A stretch of 64,000 nt of DNA, taken from positions 124,001 to 188,000 of the forward strand of contig JH720383.1 in assembly GCA_000231825.2 (NCBI GenBank), given 5' to 3'. The notes beneath the pieces are model-generated. The model had not been told where the DNA came from and ran no database searches. It was given only the letters and a program-made list of their open reading frames with translations. Position numbers and translations under genes: made by a program. Of this stretch, positions 51,428 to 61,632 are shown one piece after another (positions within the stretch are counted from its first letter, which is position 1; every line of letters starts with the position of its first letter). The stretch is from Tetrahymena elliotti 4EA. Taxonomy: Eukaryota; Ciliophora; Oligohymenophorea; Hymenostomatida; Tetrahymenidae.

Positions 51428-52833
51428 ATATATAAATAATTAAATAAAATATGATTAAAATAAATTATGTTTACATTTCTCAATAATAATACTATATTTC
51501 ATAAAAGAAATTTACTTAGGATATGAATTCATAATTATAAAATGAGATAATTCTGATCGTAATACAAAAATATTTACCTTTAATTTCAAAAAAAGAAAAA
51601 TAGAAAAATAATTATTTTTAAAAAAATAAAATTATTTAATTTACCTAAAACTCACCACTTTTTTTTTAGATGGATAGCTTAATTTCTAAAAAAATTAAGT
51701 ATTAATTTATTCAAATTTGATTAAATATTTATGGTGTAATTTACATTTATTTGTATTAATCAAATAATTAATATTTCAAAGTAAATTCAAATATTTTTAA
51801 AAAGCTAAATTTTATTTAAAAGATAATTAATTATTTCAAATAGTGAGATAATTAAAAAAGAAAATATAATTTGAAAAAAAAACAAAAATTCTTAAAATAA
51901 AAAAAAAAAGAAAAACAGAAATACTATAAACTTAACAAGTTTTTAATCAATAATACAAAAGCTGCCGATTCATAAAGTTTTTAAGCAAACCTAACCTTTC
52001 AAAGTTATAGTATTTCATTCTTTAACAAATCATACTTTTTAGTATGTGGTATTTTCAAAATCATTCAATCAATTTTTTCCAAATGAGCCTTTTTATAAAT
52101 AAAATATTGAACAATATCATATTAACCAATTAAATATAAAAAAGCGCAAATAGAAGACTAGCTGAATTTTGCAATTTTCAATCTGATCTTCTCTGGGAAA
52201 TAGGAAAATTAACAAAAGAAAGAAATAAAAATCTAAAAAGAAAAATGTAAGATAAAAATAAATAATAAAAAGTAAAAAGTAAAAAATAGTAAAATAAAAA
52301 CTAGATAATGAAATAAGAATAATTAAATAAATAAATAAAAATTAACAAATTAAAAATTAATAAAAAAAGAAAATTAATATAAATAATCAAAGTAAAAATC
52401 AAATAAATAATAAAATAAAAATAAAAAAAAATATGAAATTAGTAAAAAATTAAAATTAATAAATTTTTTTATTTTCTTTTTAATTTTTGGTAAACAAATC
52501 TTAAAATCTAATGAATATTGATTTTCTGAAATTTAAAATAGCAATATTGAAAATTATATTGTAATTTGTTTGATTAATTAGATATTTTATAATTATTGCC
52601 ATATCTTTTAATTTAGGGCATAAATATTTAAAATATCTTTATTTAAAAGTAAATATTGTCTATGTTTTTAATAATAAAAACTACTTGCTAACAATATTCA
52701 ATTGTATCTAATTTTTTTTAATTTTTGCCTTATTTTTTATTTTTTCTCAATTTCACTCATTTTTAAGCTTTTGATTTTTATATTGTTTATTAAATTAGAA
52801 AGTAATTCTTCACAAAAACTGTAGGTTATCCAA
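51428..52833. other. AT-rich intergenic region with A-rich low-complexity block
   Basis: Right of the gap. From about 52200 to 52470 the plus strand is mostly A with scattered T and G, built from short AAATAA and AAAAGT-like units, then switches to T-rich. It is similar in character to the A-rich block at 33050-33240. No gene or RNA was recognised. Confidence 0.45.
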
Positions 52834-53181
52834 ATGGGCCAACATAAAAACTAAATTTCTAAAGGTGAAGAAAATTTAATAAAAAGAAACTAAAGCCAAG
52901 ATAACATCATCATTCATAAAAAAACCCCAAAATTTTATATTCAGAGTTTACTTAGTTAAATAAACCAAAAACTAAATTTAAACAATGCTCTCAAAACTTA
53001 TCTGAGGATATATGTGAAAAAGCAAAGGAACTATGATCTTAAGTAGAAAAAATTTACCATTTTAATATAGCTAAGAATATCTGAATCTTATAGCTCTCAA
53101 CACAAAATAATTCTTTTAGTTTAGAAAAAATTTAATTATTTTCAATTAACCTTTTAAATTATCAATTTATTTGCTTTTTGA
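52834..53181 (+). CDS. possible small protein, unknown
   Basis: ORF of 115 residues from ATG 52834 to TGA 53179-53181. It begins MGQHKNQISKGEENLIKRNQ, is basic, and continues through varied residues (LNLNNALKTYLRIYVKKQRN) into a hydrophobic end. The MG start could allow N-myristoylation. The patch is less AT-rich than its flanks. Against it: a second frame across the same bases is also open and protein-like, the ATG context (CCAAATGG) lacks the usual A-run, and no family is recognised. It may be an exon of an upstream or downstream gene. Confidence 0.3.
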
Positions 53182-53331
53182 TTGATTAATAATCTTTTTT
53201 GATGATATGTTATATTCGCACAATAATAATCAATTAAAATCAAACTATTCATTTAGATTATTATTTAAAAAAATTTAATTTTAACATATTTTACTAAAAT
53301 TTCAATTAAATTACCTTAATAGAAAGAAAAC

Positions 53332-54636
53332 ATGCAATCTACTCAACCTAAAAAAATAGCAATAGCTGAGCCAAACACTTATAGGTTAGCTCCGTCATTT
53401 AATAGTAATACAAATAAGCCTTAACATACTAGATCATAGAGTAATTTTCTTTCTAGTAGAACATCACCTTTAAGTAGAGGAGATTATAAATAAGATTAAT
53501 GTCAGTTTTCAAGGCCAAACATCAATTCGAAACATATTCCATCATTAAAAACTTAAAATAACTTAAGGTCTATCCTTAAAAGATAATTTAATGCATAAAA
53601 TATTGGGTAAAGCAATTAAGTTACTTATTCTAATGTTGAAAAGTAAAAAATAATAACATGTTTGCTTTAGGATAATTCTATGAATCAACTCAAAAATTAA
53701 ATGTTTAAAATAGCATTAAACCAAAGCTAAACATTAAATAAATAACCTTCAACTTTTAGAAATGAAGGCATTTCTTAAGCTTGTTTATAAAGAATTCCAA
53801 CTCAGAATAACACAAGTGGAATCTTTAAAAAAAGTAGTGAAAATTTATCATCTAATCTCAGCTTTACTTCAACAAGAAACCCTATACCAAATACAAAAGA
53901 TGCTCTTTTTAAAAGTTTACTTAGAAAAAATAGCGCAATACTATCTAGTACCAATTATTAAGCTAGTTAACATATCAACTCAATAACAATAGGATAAAGA
54001 AGTAACTCTTCAATATCTAAAGAACTAGAAAATAAAGAAAATTAACCTCAAAAGACTGTTTAAAAATTAATTGAATGCAATACAAAATAAAATTTGAAAA
54101 ATATTGAAAATAGTAATAGCAACTCAAATTCAATATAGAATTTGTTAAAACCAACTGAAAAACCAAATATTTAGAACAAAAAAGAAAATAAAATTAATTA
54201 AAATTAATAACAAAAAAATATTTAACAAATAAATAAATTAGAAAAGTCTAAATCACAACCAAAAAACAAATTCCCTTAATATTTTTAAATCAATTTATCT
54301 GAATATATTAAATCAAGTAATAATTAAATAGAAGCAAAATCAACAATAAATATCAATTAAATGCTTTTAGAAAATACATCATAACAAATTAAGAATACTT
54401 AAACATCTCATAATATTCATAAACATGAAGATTCTAGCAATTAATCTAAATTATCCAATCCATCTTGGTAATAATTAAATCCTTAATTTAACTCATCTTC
54501 GAATACTCATAGTATTGAATATCTAGAAAATGTTGTAGAGCCTGATCATTTATATAGGATTTCAACTGTTAAAGATACTGAAAATAGTATGTTACATGAT
54601 TTTAGATTAGAAAAAAATTACATTTTTTTGAATTGA
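53332..54636 (+). CDS. Ser/Asn/Gln-rich protein, largely disordered, unknown function
   Basis: Single exon of 434 residues, ATG 53332 after an A-rich leader (GAAAGAAAAC), TGA 54634-54636. The composition is Ser, Asn, Gln and Lys throughout with few hydrophobics, so the protein is probably intrinsically disordered. Short Ser-rich segments such as FLSSRTSPLSRGDYK and LSSNLSFTSTRNPIPN carry SP/TP sites that could be phosphorylated. The last ~40 residues are more acidic and ordered (EYLENVVEPDHLYRI). There is no signal, membrane or catalytic motif, and no family is recognised. The full-length open frame with ~75 Gln codons of TAA/TAG type makes a real gene likely. Confidence 0.65.
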
Positions 54637-55517
54637 AATTATCAGAATTATTGATAATAAATTCATAATTCTTTTAAGTAATTTTCTCACAAATATTTTA
54701 AACAAAGTTTATTTTTAATTTTTATTTGTTTAAATCATTTACTTGTGTTCAGTTTGTTTAATTTAAAAATTAAAATAAATTCAAATCTAGTTGTTTTAAA
54801 TATTTTACATTTTTTTGAAAGATAATTTACATTTGTCAAAATCTATTTATTTTTTTATCACAAGCACATTATAAAGGAAAAAAAATATTTTACTGTTTTG
54901 AATGTATTTCTACTAAATGATTCTATTTGTTAAAATTAAATTTTACATTTATTACCACAATAAAACAAAAGTAAACACATATTTTCACTTACTCTTTATC
55001 TTAAATTAACATTTTGAAATAAATTTGTATTGATTATTTAACAAATTAGTGTAAATATCTTAAAAATTCGGTATTGATAGTATTTTTACATTTGAGAATT
55101 GCCTGATAAAAAAATTGAATATGATCACAACATTATCCCAAATTGTTTAACAAAAATAAATTTCTTTCAAAGTAAAAAACAATATTTTCAACAAAAATAA
55201 AAGGGCAATGATTTTATTTAGAAGAAAATGTATTTAATTTTTAAAATTTACTAATATATCTAATTTAAAAAAACTAGGTTTCTAAAATAAAAAATGAAAG
55301 CAATTATGTTATATTTTATTATAAAAACTTCTTTAAATAAATTTAGGATTTCTCAACAAGAATTAACTAATTTATCATCTATTAATATTAAGAAAGGAAC
55401 TCATAATTTTATTGTTTACAAATATTTATTTAAGAATTATATTTACTTAGAACAGAAAAACAACTTAAATTATAATAAGGTTAGGGTCTTTTAAATTATT
55501 CCTTTTACTTTTTTAGT
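54637..55517. other. AT-rich intergenic region
   Basis: Between two plus-strand genes. It contains a frame opening at ATG 55294 that runs into the next gene's first exon in a different frame; I treat that as chance (see rejected items). Otherwise it is A/T-rich sequence with the expected 3' end and promoter functions. Confidence 0.45.
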
Positions 55518-57256
55518 ATGGAGCTAAGTTAAAAAACAACAAACTAACAGCTTCATAACAGTTAAAATGGTTTTAATCCTGTATTTAAAAGCAAAAATAA
55601 TTCAAAAGATGATTAAAATATTCTCAAGGGTTCCCTCTATGAATATTAATCAATAGTAGAATTCAATAACGTAATGAGGGAGGTAAATTTTACATTATAA
55701 TACTGAATATAAAAATATATAAATTTTTCCTTAAATATTTAGAAATAGTTTATTTTAGATGGCACAAAAAAAGACTTTGAGCTACCAAAATATGATATGC
55801 TAAAAGATAAATATTTATCTCATTATTTTATTAGTGATCAAAGGAGTAATTCACTAGTATAATCAGGTTTAATTAGTAAGTAAGTCATTATGATTATTTC
55901 TTCTACTTACATCTTTATTTATAATAATTGAAAAAGAAGCAAATAATACTTATGAAAATCAAGTAAAGTAGTAATTATTTAAGGAAAATAGGATCAATTT
56001 CAGTAAATTTAATTGCTTAAGTAATTCTTAATAGCTAAGCAAAGAATGCAAAGTTACTATTTTTAAATTATTTTTAAAAATCTTAAAATTTTTACTTTTA
56101 ACAATAGGTTTATATTAACAAATACATAAAAAAACCCGATGAGAACTAATCATAAATGGGAAAAAAGTTAAATATAGAAACTAGTAATTAATAAATTATT
56201 TTACCAATTTTAATATCTAGTGGTTCAACATAGCCAACAAAAAATTTTAGCTATGCTGAAAAAAGAAATTAGATTATAAATTTAAGATTTAGGCCAAATT
56301 AAAAAAATTAAGCTAGAGATATCCTAAATAGTACAAAAATAAATAGTAAAATGAATAGCAAGCAATCTACTTAGAAGAATTTTTTTTAAGTTTCTCCTAT
56401 TCCTAAATCAAGAAATGAAATTTAAGAAGATAAGGGTTAATTTAGTAAAACATGCTTAGATGAAAATTAGATTTTGAGTTTTACATTTTAAAAAGAAGTT
56501 GAATAGAATAATAATTAAATCAAAAATTAAGAACTATTAAGCAATATTAATGGTAGTAATTTTGATGACGTTTTTGATAAAAATAAGATGGTTAATTAGT
56601 AGGAAAAAGCTTTAAACAATTAATAATAAATGCAAGAGAAAGAATAAATTAAATAATAATAGTAATCAAATAAAAATTAAGCTTCTAACAACTAAACAAA
56701 GCATCGTTATATGTCCCATAAAAAATTTATTCTCAAGCCAGTAGTTTAGTAAAATAATATTCCAGCTAAAGAAGATAATAATGCATAGATATTAAGTTAA
56801 GATAAAATTAACCAAAAAGAAGTATTTTACTCTTAAAATGAATTAAAGCTAACAGAATAATAGCATGCAAAAATGGTTGAAGTGTATAATAAAGATTATC
56901 TAAAAAAATAAAAGAGTATTTCTTAGCAGTCTATTTAAAGACTTTACAATTTAAACCAGCCTAAAAAGGAAAGAGTTAAAGAAAACAATATTATATAAAC
57001 GCTTTCTAAAAATGAATTTTTAGATTTTCTCAAAAAAAGTAATGAAAGAATAAGGTAGAAAAACAAAGAGACTTCTTCCAGAATAGGATCAAAAAAACAT
57101 ATTTAATCAATACATGATTTAGATCATAAAAATTCTAAAATTAACTCAAAAACAAATATTACTAGTTTACCTTCAAGCCAACAAATCAACATAGTAAATC
57201 CTGTTTAAATATCTCAAAATAATTTAGATTAGTAAAATAAACAATAAGAAAATTGA
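55518..57256 (+). CDS. protein with ERICH3-like N-terminal motif and disordered C-terminus
   Basis: Four exons: 55518-55682, 55743-55875, 55937-56052, 56108-57256. The introns (60, 61 and 55 bases) have GT/AG ends and fit phase; 520 residues. Residues ~70-100 read LPKYDMLKDKYLSHYFISDQ followed by RSNSLVQSGLI. From memory of the family, this resembles the N-terminal 'YNSLxDxHLxxYFxxxRIRRHLxRSGLI' motif of glutamate-rich protein 3 (ERICH3), a ciliary protein in animals. The motif spans exon 2 and ends just before the second intron. The rest (~370 residues) is Lys/Gln/Asn/Ser-rich and probably disordered, with poly-Gln patches encoded by TAA/TAG. A cilia-associated role would suit a ciliate but is inference; the match is short. 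The start is the ATG right after a T-rich AG, so an upstream exon is possible. Confidence 0.7.
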
Positions 57257-58580
57257 AAATTAAAGGTTGAAATTTAATAAAAAAAATAAAGATTAAAGTG
57301 CAAGATAGGATAGCTCATTTAATTACAAGATTTGCAAACAAATTTAAAATTAAAATATAATTTTGATTTATAATTGCTAGAATCCATTTGTATTATTATC
57401 AATAATAAAAATAATAAAAGACTCTATTTTTATTTAAATAAAATAGAAGGTAATTAATGATGATTTATAATACGGGTTATTAAGAAATTAATAATTTCGT
57501 ATTAAGATTTTTGTATGTTAAAGCATAATATTTAAATAAAATTTTTTTTATATCTAATTAGTAAATGAATAAGTTTAATAATCTAAAAATATTATTTCAC
57601 AAATAATAAATAATTTTCATACGTAAATCAAGTTATTGTGAGGCGTTTATGAAGATAGAAGTTTATTTAAATCTCTTATTTATATCTTTTGTTTATATTT
57701 ATTAAAAGCAAAACTAAAAGAATTCTAATGGTTTCTTTTTTAAAGAAACAAAAAAATTAAAAAAAGAGAGGGAACGTTTTATTCGGTCTTATGAAAGTAA
57801 ATAACCTTTTCTTTTTTAAAGGTAAAAATTAGCTTAAGTAAAAATAATTAAGGTTGCGTTTTAAGACGAGAGAGTTTGTTAATACAAAAAATTTTATGAG
57901 CAAAAAATAAAAACAAATAAAATTAGATTCAAAACTAGCCTTATTTCATATCATTTGAATTTATTATAAGTAGCAGTAGCACTTTTAAAGTTAAAAATCA
58001 AAGAAAAAAGACAGTCTGGTTGATTGATTAATAAGAGTAGTTAGAAACAAAAAGACCAGCAACAGCTTGTTTTGTATTAAGCAGTTTAGTAATTAGATAA
58101 CATATCAAATAAATCAATAAATTAATAATTTGATAAATCAATCAATCAAAAACATAAGTAAAAAACAAATTTTGATAGCTTGCAAAACAATCTAAAAAAA
58201 AGCGAGAAAATTAATTATTATCAAATTATAAAACAAAATCTAAATCAATCATTTATTTATTAATACCCACACATTTTGAATATAGGACATAGATTATTAA
58301 ACATAATTTAATTAAAAGCTAAGCAAATACAAAGCATTTTAATTCTTTTTCATAAAAAAGTTAAAAATCAAAACAAATAAATTTCATTCAAAGCGCTTTA
58401 ATATTAATAACAAGTTTCTTTGTATCAAAAACATTAAAAAACAATCAATCTAAAAAAAAACTCAAACAATAATTACGGAGACCAAACAAGAACGTCCAAG
58501 AGATCACTTTTCTTTAACTCGCATCCTTATAATCAAACTGCAAATATTTCTAAAAGATATTAAATAAATCTCATTTTCGC
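57257..58580. other. intergenic region with simple-sequence patches
   Basis: Between two plus-strand genes. It contains a GC-richer patch at 57760-57900 with no recognised RNA, and a simple AATCAATC/AAATCAAT-type stretch at 58095-58160. The last ~140 bases are A/C-rich and likely the leader of the zinc-finger gene. No ORF of coding character was found. Confidence 0.45.
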
Positions 58581-60949
58581 ATGAGGCCATAACAAGAGAA
58601 AAAGCTCAGTACTGAAAGTATACCAAGTGATCAATTGAATTACTCGTTATTAAACAATCTTCATTTTAATGGCTCTAGTGTAACTTCGAACACATCTCCT
58701 ATTTCATCGGATACTACTAAGGATATGACTATCCCAATAAACCCTGCGACTGTTTCATCATCATAGTTTTTAGTGGATGTTAACATGCTTTAAGATTAGA
58801 TTATCACTGAGGCACTTGCAGCTGCTATCACATAGAGTATTATGCCAAATATAAGCATTAATCTTCAAGGTATATTAGCATTCAATACTATTTCTATATG
58901 TTTTAATATATTTTTATACAAATGTCATGTAAATAAAAACCTAAAATACAATGAAAAAACATTTCATTACAAGCTATTTCTTTTTGGGTAGTAAGTTTTT
59001 AATTTCCCTATATTGATACTCCATTCCAATTATATATTTTGGATTTTTCATTTATATTTTTAAGCCTTTTTTTCATATAAAAGTGCTAAAAAATATTAAT
59101 TCAAACCAAAGTAGGAATATGGGAATCCTACCATTCAAAAAGGATAAAAATTTATTTCTTTATTCATTTAATGAATAAACCCTATTAGGTGTCTTGATGG
59201 GGTATATCAATTTAACCTTATTTAAAGGGTATCCCGCATATGACCAGAACACCAATTATGAAGAAGAGTACCATAGAGCATTTGTGATGAATGAAATTAT
59301 GATTAAAGAACTTACTTAGTATTGTGAAGAGATTAATACAATTAGTAAACGCGCCAAGAGACTTCAAGAAATATTTGAATAAAAATTGATGAAAGTAATA
59401 TTTTAAAAATAATTTTAATGATTATTTGCTTTTTTAAATATTTTTCTTACATTTTAACATGTTCATTATCTACCAAAATGGGTAACTGCTCATCAGAATC
59501 ATTTGTCTTTTCAAATTCTTTTTGATTAATTATCCCTTCTTTTTTAATTAATTTATCATTTTGAAAAGGTTAACCAAAGTTTTTCTGCTCATGATCTTAG
59601 TAGACCTCTTGAGCCTCTTTCTCAATAAAACTTATCTGCATTCAAACCTTATAGCTAAGAAGTACTATCTTTTTCTCATAACAACTTTAATCTTAAGAAG
59701 TTTAGAGCTAAGAATTCTTAAGGTAATGATGAAAACCCCTCTCAATAGAATAAGTTCTTATCTGAGGCTCATACAAACAAAAATATTAACATAATAGGGA
59801 TTTAAAAGAAAGTAAACGATGATTGTGATGAATTAGCCTCATTTTCTGAATTAAATCCTAACTCTGAAAACTATACTTAGAATGAAAAGAACAGGCCAAA
59901 GAAACTCCGTAGATGCGCTGCTGATATTTAGAAAAATTATGAGGTAAATTTTTGAAATGCTAATTTAGAAATGTCACAAAAAATATCACATTTTTACAAA
60001 TAATTTACTAATTTTTATACTAACATGTTGAAACCTAAATATTCAACATCAAAAGTATAACTGCTCTCTCAATTTTCGCCTCAATAAATATAAAATAGAA
60101 TTTAAAAAATCTCTTTTTGCTTATGCATTTTTGAAGTTTGCTTATTATAAAAGCAGTCTATTTTAATTAAGATCAATAATCTCAAAAAACAAAATTAAAT
60201 TTTTGACTCGACAAAGTAATTTTTTATTCTCTACCAATAAGTAGTTCTTTTATAATTCCTTTGTTAATGTCCACAAAATGAAATTAATATTTTTGAATCA
60301 CTTTTATTTTTACTTTGTATAAGATATTTTATTGGAAGCTGTTAAAAATTTATGAGTAAAAATTCTTTTTGAATTCATTTATCTTACAAAATTAATATCT
60401 CAAATTTTAGATTTTGTATTTCTTCTTCTACTTTGAGATTAGCTTGAGTTTTATATTTGATATTTCTTAATACATACATAATATTTATTAAATTTTTGTT
60501 AATTTTTCCTTTTATTAATAGTGTCCTTATGAAGAATGCAAGAAAGCATATGGCTCAGAAGTTTCACTCAATTTGCATATTAAAATTAAGCATAATGGTG
60601 GCAACAAAACTGAAAGAGAAAGATTAGCAGTAATATATTTTATTTAAATAGAAAAATATAAATTATTTTAAACAGAAATAGATGTTTTTAGCTAAAATAA
60701 ATGGCAAAGAAGTTCCAGAAGCTTCATTAAATTTACCACCTGGATTTTTAGAGGTATTCATTCTATTTTTAGATTGGTTATTTTTCTAATTATTTCCATA
60801 ATTTTTAAATAAAGTAATATAAAAATGGGCTGAACAAAGCCAAAAGATGTCGTGAAGGACCTTACTCTTCTAACAACTTAAGAGGAAGTTAATAAAATAT
60901 ATTGATACATTAGAATTCTAAATCTGATACTCAAATAAAAATAGAATGA
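58581..60949 (+). CDS. C2H2 zinc-finger protein
   Basis: Six exons: 58581-58869, 59228-59394, 59569-59943, 60522-60629, 60676-60753, 60815-60949, total 383 residues, all introns GT/AG and phase-consistent (358, 174, 578, 46 and 61 bases). Exon 4 carries one C2H2 finger: CPYEECKKAYGSEVSLNLHI then KIKH, i.e. C-x4-C-x12-H-x4-H, with the conserved aromatic/Leu positions. The 'YGSExSLNxHIKxKH' core resembles a single finger conserved in plants, fungi and protists. Exon 1 is Ser/Thr-rich followed by a hydrophobic helix (DQIITEALAAAITQSI); exon 2 is an alpha-helical segment; exon 3 is Ser/Asn-rich; exon 6 is basic (NKAKRCREGPYSS). A single finger with basic flanks suggests nucleic-acid binding, probably nuclear. 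The two long introns are unusual for this window and may hide small exons. Confidence 0.8.
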
Positions 60950-61632
60950 AAATTTAACAAAAAATAATATAAACCAAATGTAAATAAACACCTAGAAATA
61001 ATTTTAATAAAAATCTCTATTTACCAAATTATTTATAACTAACCTTCTAATAATTAATATTAAATAAATTAACTTAAAATAACTACCAAAACCGAACTAA
61101 TTAATTGAAATCTCAATGTACACACAACATTATAATCTATATATTTATAATTATTTATCAAATTGACTTATATTAGGAAAAATTAAATTAATAATTATTT
61201 GCTCTTGTAAAAATATTAAGATTCTATCTGAGAGCTTTTTCTATATCTCTCTATCTATCTCTTAAAAATTATAAATGAAGATATGTTAAATATTTGAAAG
61301 AACAAAAGAAACTTTAATTTTAAAGATTAAACTAGACTAACTATTAAACTAGCTCATAAATATTTATATACTTAATTATTTGTACATATTCTATTCTTAT
61401 TTTTAGATATTTGTGGAAATTTTCATTGTTTTTGAACATTTTAGATTCTTACTTATATTTTAGCTTCTTTATCATTAAGGATTTTTTATTTTATAATAAT
61501 TATTATTACTCTCAATTATAAATTATCCTATTAATTTTCATTAAAAATATTAGTTACTTAATAAAACTTAATTGTTCTTAAAAACAAGATCATCTGGTTT
61601 TTTTTTGTATATTTAAAAAGAAAACTTTAATA
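60950..61632. other. AT-rich intergenic region
   Basis: Separates the zinc-finger gene from the channel gene. It includes a short CTATCT-type simple sequence at about 61240-61260. No gene was seen; it should contain the channel promoter. Confidence 0.5.

Noticed and set aside
55294..55680. Plus-strand ORF from ATG 55294 overlapping the first exon of the ERICH3-like gene
   Set aside because: It stays open by AT bias, ends at TGA just before the donor of the real exon, and no donor joins it in phase to the ATG at 55518.
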